A stretch of DNA of 64,000 nucleotides from Myxococcales bacterium (GCA_903642325.1 CAHJWM010000016.1:1-64000); one strand, 5' to 3'. Counted from the stretch's first letter, positions 1 to 8,555 are shown. Notes: a model not told the origin generated them from the sequence alone. Numbers and translations are program-made.

Positions 1-1
1 C

Positions 2-916
2 GATGCGTTCGTCGCAAACATAGCCGTGCTCCGGCGACGCGAGCAGGCTCGGGCGCTCCTGCTCGAAGGCATCGCGGACCAGTAGCTTCTCGTTCTCATG
101 CGAGCGTCGCTCTGCTGCTGTCGTCTGGCACCACTCAAGCGCCTGGCGATTCAAATCAGCGAGCCCTTCGTACTTGCGAGCTGGAAAGAAGCTGGTCCGG
201 ATGTACTGGATAGCGCGCTCCACACGACCCTTCTCGTTGCCGCGTGCCACCGCCACCGGCCTCGGCTCGTAACGGTAGTGCGCCGACAGCTCGAGCAGGG
301 TCGGGTGAAAGCGGATAGCATCACCTTTTCGCTCCAAGACCGCGCTCTTCAAGTTGTCGTACAACAGCACCCGCGGCACGCCGCCAAAAAATCCAAACGC
401 CGACACGTGCCCATCGAGAAAGCTCGACATCCGCGCGTCCAAATAGAAGCGCAGAAACACCATGCGCGAAAAGCTCAGCACCATCACAAACGCCATCAAT
501 GCGCGCTCAGCATTGCCCACTTGCTGTTTGCCGAAGTGCGCCCAGTCGACTTGAGCTTGCTCGCCCGGCAGCGTGCGCAAGCGCAGATACGCTTCCGCCG
601 CGGGACGCGGCCGGTGCATCGCCACCGCGCGGCGGAAGTGATCAGGGCTTCCCGCAAACCCACGCTCCTTCGCCATCACGTACAGCCGGCTCGCAGGTAA
701 CCGCGGATAGGTGGCCAGCGTTTCCGCGATCAGTGGCACGTACGGCAGGACGATCGATGGCTTGTGCACGCGCGACGGAGCCGCTACGCCCTCGCGCGAA
801 AGCGTGCGGCGCACCGTGCCGTGGTGGATGCCTAGCTGCGCCGCGATCGTGCCGATCTTCCATTTTTCCGCGTGAAACAGCCGCACTACCTCCGCGGCTT
901 GTTCCTTCGTGATCAT
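2..916 (-). CDS. istA: IS21-family transposase IstA (5' part, runs off the window)
   Basis: Reading leftward from an ATG at 914-916 gives an open frame of 305 codons with no stop before the window edge. The first 45 residues look like a helix-turn-helix ([19 protein letters not shown]). The DDE integrase core follows: first Asp in QVDWAHFG, second Asp in [10 protein letters not shown] and the Glu in GNEKGRVER, the order and spacing typical of IstA. The family cuts and pastes DNA with the helper ATPase IstB; istB, if present, lies outside the window. The ATG overlaps the stop of the upstream ORF (ATGA at 913-916), so it is probably translated by coupling. I cannot tell whether the whole element is intact. 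Confidence 0.88.
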   Translation of the reverse strand, partial: MITKEQAAEVVRLFHAEKWKIGTIAAQLGIHHGTVRRTLSREGVAAPSRVHKPSIVLPYVPLIAETLATYPRLPASRLYVMAKERGFAGSPDHFRRAVAMHRPRPAAEAYLRLRTLPGEQAQVDWAHFGKQQVGNAERALMAFVMVLSFSRMVFLRFYLDARMSSFLDGHVSAFGFFGGVPRVLLYDNLKSAVLERKGDAIRFHPTLLELSAHYRYEPRPVAVARGNEKGRVERAIQYIRTSFFPARKYEGLADLNRQALEWCQTTAAERRSHENEKLLVRDAFEQERPSLLASPEHGYVCDERI

Positions 917-1266
917 CGACTGCCTCGCAGTGGAGTCCGCAGCTCTCGAAAATCACCGAGGCCGCGGAGGCGCTTGGGGCGGACGTGGCCGCCGATTTCG
1001 TACCGCACCAGCTGGCTCTCGCCGGGCCACAGCTCGTCGCCGAAAAGACCCGAGTCGAGCCAACTCGGGGAGCCGGACTCCGCAGCAATCACAACGCTGA
1101 GCGGACTGCCGTTCCACAGCGACAGCCCCTCCAGCAGTGTGAGCAACGCTCGCGGGTGGCACGGGCGGAGCGGCAGCCGCGCTTTCAGCAAGTCGCCCCA
1201 TTCCGGGCTTGTGCACAATAGCCGCGCTTCTGAGATCGTCGTTTGGAGTTGGGCTGTCAATCGCAT
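913..1266 (-). CDS. Small protein of unknown function, translationally coupled to istA
   Basis: 117 aa. I chose the ATG at 1264-1266 over the one at 1309-1311 because an AGGAG sits 8 nt upstream of it (1275-1279). The stop overlaps the istA start as ATGA, which strongly suggests a real gene co-translated with the transposase. The protein has an amphipathic N-terminal half and a motif region reading [13 protein letters not shown] followed by [19 protein letters not shown] do not recognise a named domain. My impression is that similar ORFs accompany IS elements in other GC-rich proteobacteria and myxobacteria, but I cannot verify that here. Inference: an accessory protein of this IS21 element. 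Confidence 0.6.
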   Translation of the reverse strand: MRLTAQLQTTISEARLLCTSPEWGDLLKARLPLRPCHPRALLTLLEGLSLWNGSPLSVVIAAESGSPSWLDSGLFGDELWPGESQLVRYEIGGHVRPKRLRGLGDFRELRTPLRGSR

Positions 1267-1528
1267 CGTCGGTGCTCCTGGCCAATGCGGCACCTTCTTG
1301 CCGCTCGACATCCGTGCCCGAGCTCGTCGCTAACTGCGACCAGTGATGCGTCACTTTCTCCAGTCGCCGAGCGCGATAGCGGGCTTGTCGTGCTGCATGC
1401 CGTTGCCCACCGCGCAGCGTCCGCTGATAACGGTGTCCCGCTTCACGCTTACTCTGCCGTCGGCTTATTGAAGCGCACTCCCGCCCGCAGAACTCCTGCC
1501 CGCAGTCACAGAGCCCGCACAACTTCAC
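953..1528 (-). CDS. Cys-rich small IS-associated protein (possible zinc ribbon), boundaries uncertain
   Basis: The frame from a GTG at 1526-1528 begins with a Cys cluster (KLCGLCDCGQEFCGREC), followed by a basic stretch rich in Arg, His and Tyr (AGHRYQRTLRGGQRHAARQA). The frame is also open for about 27 codons upstream, where another CRRC pair is read, but no ATG is available before an in-frame TAG. The 5' end may therefore have been cut by whatever joined this element to the IS91 remnant. The listed stop at 953 makes it overlap the next ORF by over 300 nt; the biologically meaningful C-terminus is probably near 1260. The Cys spacing suggests metal or nucleic-acid binding. Together with the next two ORFs it forms a three-gene mobile unit. 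Confidence 0.45.
   Translation of the reverse strand: MKLCGLCDCGQEFCGRECASISRRQSKREAGHRYQRTLRGGQRHAARQARYRARRLEKVTHHWSQLATSSGTDVERQEGAALARSTDDAIDSPTPNDDLRSAAIVHKPGMGRLAESAAAAPPVPPASVAHTAGGAVAVERQSAQRCDCCGVRLPELARLGSFRRRAVARREPAGAVRNRRPRPPQAPPRPR
1275..1279 (-). promoter_or_regulatory. Shine-Dalgarno site deciding the start at 1266
   Basis: AGGAG on the minus strand, 8 nt before the ATG at 1264-1266. The alternative ATG at 1309-1311 has no comparable site. Confidence 0.5.
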
Positions 1529-1807
1529 CTGCTTCCGACAGCGGCGGCATTGAAATAGCCGATAAAAGTCTTTGATCGCTGGCTCCGCCCAGCAGACTTT
1601 TTGGCTCTATCGACCGCGATCAGCGAAGCTCACGCCACAACCTGTCGCTGGTTGGAAAGGCTCGGTTGCACCCGGGCCTTTCGCCTATCTGGACTCCGCG
1701 ATCATCCGAAGCCCACGGCGCTCAGGCCCAACTTTCTGCCATTCCCGCCCGCGCGAATCTGGCTCTCACCACCGCGCCAATTTAGCCACGTCCGCCATGC
1801 CGCCGAC
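1529..1807. other. Junction between the IS21-type unit and the IS91 remnant; no gene seen
   Basis: 279 bases with stops in all credible frames. The Cys-rich frame enters it from the left and ends at an in-frame TAG. The truncated IS91 transposase ends at its right edge. Probably a recombination junction or decayed element end; I see no convincing terminal inverted repeat. Confidence 0.4.
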
Positions 1808-2509
1808 CTATGCGCCGATTTGGATGCCCGCTGACAGCGTTTCAACATCCAGACGGTCCGGTGTTGGCAGGCGCCAAAACTCGGCGCGCGCGGCGCTCTT
1901 GGCCGCAGTGAACACGCCGTCGGGGACGACGACGTGAAAATGAACGTTCAAGTTCATGCTGCCGCCGAATCGCTGCGGGAAACACACTGCTCCGCTTGCT
2001 GTCGAGCGAAGCCCGGACAGCCCGGCGCGCTCGCGCTGCGAGCGGAAGATCTCCTGCACAAAGATTCGCCCCACCGCGGTTAGTGCACGCGGATCGCGCG
2101 CGAGCAACAGGCGCAGCTCGAACGGCACCGAAAGCACCCACTGGCGCAGTGGCACTTCCGGAACCACTTGGTCCGTCAAATGGGCAGCGGTGCCACACAT
2201 GCGTCGCGCATTGCAGGATGGGCACACGCCACGCTTCTTGCACGAGAGGGCGACGAGCAAGTCTTTGCCGCACGAGCGGCAGCGTGCTCGCAAAAAGCCG
2301 TGCGCTAAGATACCGCACTTCAAGTACTCGCGCAGCTCGCGCTCGACGTATTGCGGCAGGGCACGCTCGTGCGTCTCGCGGGCTTCTGCGAGAAACGTCT
2401 CGAGGTGCTCAGCGACAATCTTGTAGAGCGGTGTACCCTCGGGGTCGTGCCGCTGGTAGCGTTTGAACGCGGGTGGCGTCGGTCCTTGGCGCGTTCCGTG
2501 CGGTCCCAC
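1808..2509 (-). pseudogene. Truncated IS91-family (HUH) transposase
   Basis: 233 aa from a GTG at 2507-2509. The N-terminal third carries the zinc-binding domain of IS91-type transposases: CRSCGKDLLVALSCKKRGVCPSC gives two CxxC pairs, followed by CNARRM. The rolling-circle domain begins with the ELRLLLARDP region, and the HUH metal site appears as HFHVVVPDGVF. The protein stops soon after. Full-length relatives are about 350-450 aa and carry the catalytic tyrosine further on, which is missing here, so I call it a pseudogene. IS91 elements move by rolling-circle transposition and often capture neighbouring genes. The break lies just before the junction with the IS21-type unit. Confidence 0.85.
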
Positions 2510-2860
2510 CAGGGAACAATCAGCGAACCCCGTGCCACCTGAATCCCCCCAGATTTACGGCTAATTTGCTGCCGCGGGGGTGGCCAAGCGGAGGTTCTGG
2601 CCGGCGACCGCTGTCGGTTATCGAGTCGGAAGTCTAGGACAACCAAAGGGACCGCAGCGAGCGACGGAAACAGCCGATTCGGGACCGGTTGGCGCTCCCC
2701 TGCTGCTCGCACGCGACATGTTGGCCAAACCTTTCGGAGCGATGCGTTGGTGAGCCGCCGGACGGGCGCCGCGCAACAAAAGAAACGCTCGGGTGCCCAC
2801 ACGCTGCGCGCGTTGTGCCTGTCTCACGCCTCGCAATTGAATTCTTGTTTGTGCTACCCG
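2510..2860. other. Non-coding or decayed stretch between the IS91 remnant and the regulator remnant
   Basis: About 350 bases. Several short ORFs read through on both strands but none has recognisable protein character. It would contain one end of the IS91 element if that end survives; no clear terminal motif seen. Confidence 0.35.
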
Positions 2861-3274
2861 TTACCGTAGCGAGCCACGGAAATAGCCGCCTCTGGACCAG
2901 GTGGCCCCGCCTACCGCCTGCAGTCGCGACGCGCTGGCCAGCTTTCTCAGACCAAGCTTTCTCCGGTTTGAACGTTGTCCGCGGACGCGCATTGCATCGA
3001 CCTCGGTGCAGTCCAAATAGCGGACTCCGCGCTTGCCGACGATCGGATGGAGCTGCACCCCCGTGCTCTGCGTCGTGCTCAAGCGGAGACCCAATCGCAA
3101 CGCTACCCGCCCGCGCGTCAGAAGCCCCGGCGATGGCGCCGCCAAGGTGGCAGGAGGCAGGCAGGAGGCAGGCAGGAGGCACAGGCCCAGCACAAGAAAC
3201 GCGGTCTTGCGCCGATTTCCCGATTTGCAGCGAGTGATCATCCCGAGTGTCGCCCTTTGCAGATGCCACGGCAA
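2861..3274 (-). pseudogene. Degenerate copy of the HTH regulator at 4220-4884
   Basis: 137-codon frame. Residues of the form SPGLLTRGRVALRLGLRLST, then GVQLHPIVGKRGVRYLDCTEV, align closely with SPAGKLLTRGEVAGRLGLSLST and GVQLKPIVGERGVRYFEETEI of the gene at 4220-4884. The match even extends to the N-terminal MPWHLQRATLG, which resembles a MSWHLQLVTWG reading upstream of the other gene's start, so the duplicated DNA is longer than the coding part. The second helix of the HTH is damaged (TVRRMEG became TTQSTG) and the middle and Cys-rich regions are not recognisable. An 11-bp tandem repeat lies inside the 5' part. Best read as a decayed paralogue. Confidence 0.6.
3149..3181. repeat. Three perfect tandem copies of an 11-bp unit
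   Basis: The unit ggcaggaggca occurs three times without a gap at 3149-3159, 3160-3170 and 3171-3181. Eleven is not a multiple of three, so each copy gained or lost shifts the frame of the remnant it lies in. Suggests slippage in a gene no longer under selection. Confidence 0.85.
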
Positions 3275-3507
3275 TGTGCAGCGCGTCCTAGGCAGGTCGG
3301 CTGAAGTGCGTGCCGCGCACCGACGTGGTCAAGCTCGCAGGCACGCAGAGGGCACCGTTGTAGATTGGGCCTGCGTCGGGATACGTTCCGTCAAGAAGCA
3401 GAACTGACAGGATCTCGTTGGTGTTTGGCGCGACAGCGTTCACTTCTATGAGTCGCTCCCGCCGACGAAGAAAGCAGAATCGAGCTGGACGAATATTTCG
3501 TCGAGGG

Positions 3508-4198
3508 TCAATTCCGCGTCGTAGGCCAAGTTACCGACGCCCAGCTCGCTCTCGCCGAATGGCACGCGTTCGTGCCGAAGTAGGTGATCGCAACAAGAGC
3601 TGGCCATCTAGGTGACCGCCGTGACTCGGTGCGGCTCTTCGACCGGCCGCGAATGCGGTGCAGGTGCGTCGATGAGCCCGGCCTCAACATCGGCGACGAC
3701 GTCGATGAGCACGCCGCCATCGCGAGCAGGCGCTGGCTCGACGGCGCGATGCAATTCGGAGGGGTGCCCCGCGCACGGCGCTTCTTGTTCGAGCCGCGAA
3801 ACCTGCCCCGAGCCTCTCGCGCAGCCTGCCGCTCGGGGCAGGTCGTGCAGTATTCGCGGAAGCCACCCTTGCATCGCGGGCATGGCTCCGACGGGCGCTC
3901 GACGAAGCGCCGCACGGCCGCAACGGCGTCGCCCGCCGGCTATCGGCTGATGGCTGTATGAGGCTTCACGGGGCGCTTGCCCGGCCCCCGCCGAGAGCAA
4001 CACAGCGCCACGGAGCCGAGCCCAGGTTCGCCAGAGGCATTCGACCGTGTCGACGGGCAACACCAATTCCGTGACGACCTCGTCGGGGGGCATGCCACGA
4101 TCGAAGCGCGTGAATACGCTCGCGGCGATATCGCCTGCGGCTGGCGAGTCGAGTGACGCCGAAAGATCCGTCGACTTCATGATTTCTGTGTTCGCCAT
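3508..4198 (-). pseudogene. Regulator-like gene (middle plus Cys-rich domains), frameshifted
   Basis: From the ATG at 4196-4198 the frame reads a helical segment DIAASVFTRFDRGMPPDEVV and CLWRTWARLRGAVLL, matching the middle part of the gene at 4220-4884 (TLAAATFRRFRNGADVVAVV and LFEHWKRLRGTVLL). The expected Cys-rich end is in another frame around 3800-3890: PCPRCKGGFREYCTTCPERQ with two CxxC pairs. One indel near 3935-3945, in a G-rich run, would join the two (…PIAG then DAVAAVRRFVE). The gene lacks an HTH of its own and starts 22 nt after the end of its upstream relative, so the two were probably one operon. Either a pseudogene or an assembly indel. Confidence 0.5.
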
Positions 4199-4219
4199 CG
4201 TTGGTCCGTTGGTCCTGGT

Positions 4220-4884
4220 TCAGAAGAGTTTTCGCGCGTGGCGCTCAAGAACGCCAGCTCGCCCTGCTTTTTGAGCGCAATCACGACACCAATACGCGGG
4301 CTCCCGCTCGCAAAGGACGCATTGCTGCCCGGTGCCCTTCTTGAACTCGGACCCGCCGACAGCAGCGCGTTCTCGTCGTGAGGTTCGGTGCTCCCAAAGC
4401 ACCAGCAAGCGCGGTGAGGCTCTTCGCGTCGAGCAAGACGGTCCCTCGCAAGCGCTTCCAGTGCTCGAACAAGCTTTCGATCTTTTTCCGGGGACTCCCG
4501 GAGCCCAGTGACAACAGCCACCACGTCGGCGCCGTTCCGAAATCGCCTGAACGTCGCCGCGGCGAGCGTGCCGTCAGCGCGTTCGTCGACCGGTACCCGG
4601 GTCCGTCGCACTCGGACGAGCACGGTTTGGATCTCGGTCTCCTCGAAGTAACGGACACCGCGCTCGCCAACGATGGGTTTGAGCTGCACGCCTTCCATAC
4701 GGCGCACGGTGCTCAAGCTCAGACCAAGTCGCCCTGCCACCTCCCCGCGTGTCAGGAGCTTGCCGGCAGGGCTTGCCAGCATGGCAGGCGGCACGATCTC
4801 AGCCGCATAAGGCGCATTCGCAGCGTCGTCTTGCCTAATTTCTATGGCGCTCTTCTCCCCCATGTCACGAGTTGCAGGTGCCAT
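4220..4884 (-). pseudogene. HTH (MerR/excisionase-like) regulator with Cys-rich C-terminus, two frameshifts
   Basis: The frame from the ATG at 4882-4884 gives residues 1-115 with a winged-HTH-like core (LLTRGEVAGRLGLSLSTVRR, then VGERGVRYFEETEI). This resembles the DNA-binding part of MerR or excisionase proteins: helix-turn-helix followed by a wing and a helix. Coding sense then moves by one base at an A-run near 4490 (continuing KIESLFEHWKRLRG) and again near 4360-4380, ending in a zinc-ribbon-like CVLCEREPAYWCRDC and a stop at 4220. Without the shifts the original frame runs to 4177 in low-complexity sequence. Probable function when intact: DNA-binding regulator. The two indels make it a pseudogene unless they are sequencing errors. 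Confidence 0.55.
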
Positions 4885-4890
4885 GACATG
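4861..4890. promoter_or_regulatory. Inverted repeat over the start codon of the HTH gene
   Basis: catgtca at 4861-4867 and tgacatg at 4884-4890 are exact inverted copies separated by 16 bases, spanning the start codon (4882-4884). The position would suit a self-repression site for a dimeric regulator. The decayed copy at 2861-3274 does not keep the repeat. Function is inference only. Confidence 0.3.
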
Positions 4891-5334
4891 TCGAGCGTGG
4901 CGTCGACAAAGCGTCTGCGCAAGTGGGATGACAGATGCCGGGAGCCGTCGCCCATGTGGGCGCAGCGTTGACGGCCATGCGGCAATGACGGACTTAATTC
5001 GCGATCAATTAGTACGATTTTGTGAAGCAAGATTTAGGTTGATCGCTGGTAATGACTGAACAATTGCCGCCGACATTTCTGCCAATCGCTGATCAACTAG
5101 TTAATGGTGAGCCAAGAAAGCAGGCTCCATGTCGAAGACGGTTTCGGCCACGCCTCTGCGTGTGCCAGGGACACCGTGCGGTAGCGGTGCGCCCGCAGAC
5201 CCAAGCGAGACACTCACCCCCAAGGATCATCCGCCACGGCTCGTCCGTGCGAAGAGTAGCGTCGGCGCGGCGCGTCAGCGCGGCTCGTCCCCACGAGTGT
5301 CGAGCAATCTGGCGCAGCCGGCGGGCGTGCTATC
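4891..5334. other. AT-richer stretch upstream of the HTH gene and the recombinase remnant
   Basis: About 440 bases. 4985-5105 is visibly richer in A and T than the rest of the window. Near-identical 11-mers gatcaattagt (5005-5015) and gatcaactagt (5091-5101) occur 86 bases apart. It could hold promoters for the leftward HTH gene or recombination sites. Sequence resembling the DNA-binding part of a serine recombinase may continue into 5240-5334 but is too broken to place. Confidence 0.35.
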
Positions 5335-6276
5335 TTGGGAGCGGGACTTCCTTCTGGGGTCGTTGGCACCTACAACTGGGGCCGACTCGATTCGCGCGGC
5401 AGGTGTATTCGGCCCGAAAGCGAATGGATCCCGATGGCGGTCGAGCGCATCGTGGACGACGAGATTTTTCAAATGGTCCAAGAGCTGCGGTTTGCGGCGG
5501 GACCCAGGCCGGAATTCCGGACGCCTGCCGTCTAGCCCGCTCTTCCTGGCGGGTTTGCTGCGCTGCTCGCGCTGCGGCGATACCTGCCAGCTCGAAAGCT
5601 CGGGCAAGCTCGATCCGAACGGCCACCCTATCGCTACTACAATTGCCGCCGATTCTGTCGGAGCGGGAAGGAAGCTTGCGCGGGCCACCGAATCTCTGTC
5701 GACACGCTGGACAGCGCGATCGTGAGCCACATCGCGGAGCACGTTTTTACGGCAGAGCGCTGTCGCGAGATTCTGCGCCAATTCGTCGAAGACCAGGGCA
5801 TTCTCCGACAAAAGACCACCGAACAACGCCGGCTCCTCGAACGCGAGCGCGACGAGCTCGGCAAGCGCCTCGAGCGCTGGTATGAGCGCATCGAAACAGA
5901 CTCCGAACTCGGCGATGTCGGCGCCGAACGGCTCCGCGAGCTCAAGGCGAAGCGCGACGAGGTCATGCGCGCGCTGGCCAAGCTGAAGCCCATGCACTCG
6001 GTGCCGCCCTACCTGTACAAACCGGAGACCATCCAGCGGTTTCAGGCTCGACTACGCGAGGCGTTCCTTGGAGGGGACCGGGCAACTGCCCGCGTCTATC
6101 TGCAAAATCTGGTCGACCACATCGTCGTCGGTGAAGACGAAATCATCATCGAAGCACGCGCGGGCGCGGCCCTCGCCATGATGTCCGCGCCGGGCACGAA
6201 TTCCCCCGAAGCCGCTAAGGGAGAAGTTCTTGCACACGTCGTAGATTGGCGCGCCCCAGTGGATTCGAACCACTGA
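5335..6276 (+). pseudogene. Serine recombinase, C-terminal remnant with frameshifts
   Basis: Three pieces of a large serine recombinase are read in two frames. First is the end of the recombinase domain (VGTYNWGRLDS, then a VERIVDDEIFQMVQ segment). Next, in another frame, comes the zinc beta-ribbon start LFLAGLLRCSRCG. After a shift back near 5627 the ribbon completes (YYNCRRFCRSGKEAC). A coiled-coil follows at about 5780-6000, with a C-terminal LVDHIVVGEDEIIIEA. The N-terminal catalytic resolvase domain with its serine is not found. Relatives are 450-600 aa and excise or integrate DNA between short att sites. The reading frame ends inside the tRNA-Arg gene, consistent with past integration there. 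Inactive as it stands. Confidence 0.8.
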
Positions 6277-6323
6277 CCTACGGCTCCGGAGGCCGTCGCT
6301 CTATCCAGCTGAGCTAGGGGCGC
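6247..6323 (-). tRNA. tRNA-Arg(CCG)
   Basis: A complete cloverleaf can be drawn on the minus strand. The acceptor GCGCCCC (6317-6323) pairs with GGGGCGC (6251-6257). The D arm is GCTC/GAGC, the anticodon stem ACGGC/GCCGT has loop CTCCGGA (anticodon CCG), and the T arm is AGTGG-TTCGAAT-CCACT. A G discriminator and an encoded CCA follow at 6247-6250. It reads CGG arginine codons. Its 3' end faces the decayed island, and the recombinase frame terminates within it, as expected of an integration site at a tRNA 3' end. Confidence 0.97.
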
Positions 6324-6691
6324 TTGCTCGAGAAGATGTTCGAGGCGGTCCTTGTCGCATGCTCGGGGGTGGCGAGCAAGGGCCGTGAAGTGACGCGAAT
6401 GTCCGGTTTGGCCGAGGCGGAAGGGCGCGCGGTTCAGCCGATCGCGTCGCAGAAGGTGACGGCGTCGGGGCGGGTAGTCGCTTCGAAACGATGAACCTAA
6501 GTCCGACGTGGGACGCACAAAGAGGCTTGATAGGGGGCGCTCGATGTCCAGCCGCGCACCTCGCCGCGCGACCCTGTTCCCGTCACTGGTCGCGCCATGG
6601 CGATTCGAGGTGCGGGCCTCGCCGGGGTCGCGGTGCCATCGCGAGTGGTCTGCAATCGCGACCCACTCTGCACGGTGGTGCAACGCTTCGG
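6324..6691. other. Intergenic region between tRNA-Arg and the DUF885 gene
   Basis: 368 bases without a credible gene. It should contain the tRNA promoter and the end of the DUF885 transcript; no strong hairpin or promoter match stands out. Confidence 0.4.
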
Positions 6692-8338
6692 CTATAAGCC
6701 GCTCTGTTCGATCCAGCGCCAGGGGAGGGTGCCATGGGAGAGCGCCCAGTCGTTGAATCGTTTGAGGGTCCAACCTTGTTCGTCGACTTTGCGCTGTTTG
6801 AGGCGCGTGACTTCGAGCTTGCCGAGGAGGTAGCTCATGGGAACGGTGGGGCTCATGGTGTACCAGTTCACGTCGCCCTCGGCGCGCCCGCGAGTGAAGC
6901 CCATGTGCCGCATCAGGTGTTTGACGGCTCCTTCGTAGCTCAGCTCGCCGGTGTGCAGGCCCACGTCGATCAGGATGCGATGAGCGCGCCACAAGGCGTC
7001 GTTCAGTTGATTCAAGCGCGCCACGGGCTCTCTCACCACGCCTTGGTCGACGGCCATTTGCTCGCACCATAGCGTCCAGCCTTCGTAAAAAATCGAGTGT
7101 GCGAACAGTCTGCGCAGTTTGCTCGGGTGTTGATTGGCGGTGCAAAACTGCAGGTGATGACCGATGTAGGCTTCGTGCGCGCAGGTCAGCGGAACGCCGA
7201 AGTGTTGTCGAATCTCCGCGGCCTTCTCGGCGGGCTTGTCGCGCAACAGGCTGAGATCGTTGACCCAAAAAATGCCGGTTTGGTCTTCATCATAGCAACC
7301 GGGCTGCGAATAAGCGGCGGTCGGAAATTGATGGCGCAAAAATTCCGGGACGAGCTTCACCAACAGGCGCTCGCCTTTGGGCAGGCTAACGACGTTGGCT
7401 TTACGAAACGCGTCCCGCACGCGGCGCGTCTCGACCTCGTACTCTTGGAAGAGCGAGGGTTGCTTCGGTTTCCAAGCCGTTTGCGCGCGCTCCAAAATCT
7501 CGCGGGGCCGTTTGTTTTTGGCAAGCTTGCGTGCCTCGGTGTCCATTTCCGCTTCGATGCGCGTGACCAGGGTGTGACCCAAGGCTTGCGCTTCGCGCGC
7601 GCCGAGGTCCCAGCCCAAGCGTTCCCGAATCAGTGCCTCGAAGCGCTCACGGCCGACGCAAAAGCCGCCCACGGGCCCGGGCTTGGCTTCGGTGATACGG
7701 GCCGAATAGGCCGTGAATGCCGCCTTCGCGCCGCTCAGCAAAGCATCGATTCGGGCGGGCGTGGCGCGCTTCGTGAGCTTGAGCGGCGCCGCGATCGCGT
7801 CGAGCAAGCTCGGCGCGCCCGCGCAGCTCTGCTCCGCCATCCGCGTCCACACGGGGATCGGCGCTTCGATTAAGCCGGCGCTGCTCGATAAGTACGCTGG
7901 CAACTTCGCCAAGCGCGACAAGATAGCGTCGGCGGCCGGCGTCAGGTCGTCCGCGTATCTGACAACCAGCCCGTGCACGCTGCCGATGGCCCCCGACGCC
8001 CAGCGCTCCGGGTTCCGCGTGAAGTCCAAGCGCTCGATCGACCAGAGCTCGCTGCGGAGCTCGGCCAACAGCGCCCGCCGGTCCAGCCAATCGTCACCGC
8101 GAAAGTCGACTTCGGGCAATTCCTCGACGCGACTCAACGTTTGGCGAAGCAGCTTTTCATGAGCGCGGAAGAGCGCATTCGTGGGGCGCTCGAGCTCGCC
8201 ATCGAGCTCATGCCGCCCCGTGCTCGAGCCGTAGCTCGGAAAGCGCGCAAACGTCTCTTCCACGTAGCGCTCCGCCGTGCTGGCAAAGGCTACAACCGAC
8301 GCGTTCGACTTCGTGCGGAGCCGCTGTGCGCTTTCCAT
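6692..8338 (-). CDS. DUF885 family protein (putative metallopeptidase-like)
   Basis: 548 aa from an ATG at 8336-8338. The protein matches the general plan of DUF885 proteins: a long helical N-terminal half and a C-terminal HExxxxHH motif (HEAYIGHHLQ, around residue 385) followed by FYEGWTLWCEQM, the usual second conserved block. The two blocks resemble zinc peptidase sites (His, His and a downstream Glu), which is why the family is suspected of peptidase activity. The canonical motif has Pro-Gly before the HH; here it is Ile-Gly. No signal peptide is visible, so it is probably cytoplasmic. Substrate unknown. It stands alone, with the tRNA downstream and a divergent lipoprotein gene upstream. 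Confidence 0.85.
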   Translation of the reverse strand: MESAQRLRTKSNASVVAFASTAERYVEETFARFPSYGSSTGRHELDGELERPTNALFRAHEKLLRQTLSRVEELPEVDFRGDDWLDRRALLAELRSELWSIERLDFTRNPERWASGAIGSVHGLVVRYADDLTPAADAILSRLAKLPAYLSSSAGLIEAPIPVWTRMAEQSCAGAPSLLDAIAAPLKLTKRATPARIDALLSGAKAAFTAYSARITEAKPGPVGGFCVGRERFEALIRERLGWDLGAREAQALGHTLVTRIEAEMDTEARKLAKNKRPREILERAQTAWKPKQPSLFQEYEVETRRVRDAFRKANVVSLPKGERLLVKLVPEFLRHQFPTAAYSQPGCYDEDQTGIFWVNDLSLLRDKPAEKAAEIRQHFGVPLTCAHEAYIGHHLQFCTANQHPSKLRRLFAHSIFYEGWTLWCEQMAVDQGVVREPVARLNQLNDALWRAHRILIDVGLHTGELSYEGAVKHLMRHMGFTRGRAEGDVNWYTMSPTVPMSYLLGKLEVTRLKQRKVDEQGWTLKRFNDWALSHGTLPWRWIEQSGL

Positions 8339-8555
8339 CGGGCAAGGCTCCTCCGAGGGGCCCTACTGCGTCAACCGCGTGACTCGGGGAGCATTTCGGT
8401 GACGCATCGACGCTGCTCGACGCCCCGTTTACCAAACGATCGGGAACTTCGCGCAATTGTTACGTCGCTGTCGCGGTCTGTGTTACCCCTTGGCCTAGTC
8501 TGCGCGCGAATATCAATGAGCCTGCTTTGGCGCAGCGCTCTCGGGAGTAGGTCTC

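Noticed and set aside
4486-4494. Programmed ribosomal frameshift at the A-run of the HTH gene
   Set aside because: The needed shift is +1 and the site is not a classic slippery heptamer; a second shift further on points to decay or error.
6096-7268. 390-codon minus frame overlapping tRNA-Arg and DUF885
   Set aside because: Arg/Ser/His-rich translation with no motif; another frame of the DUF885 gene explains the coding bias.
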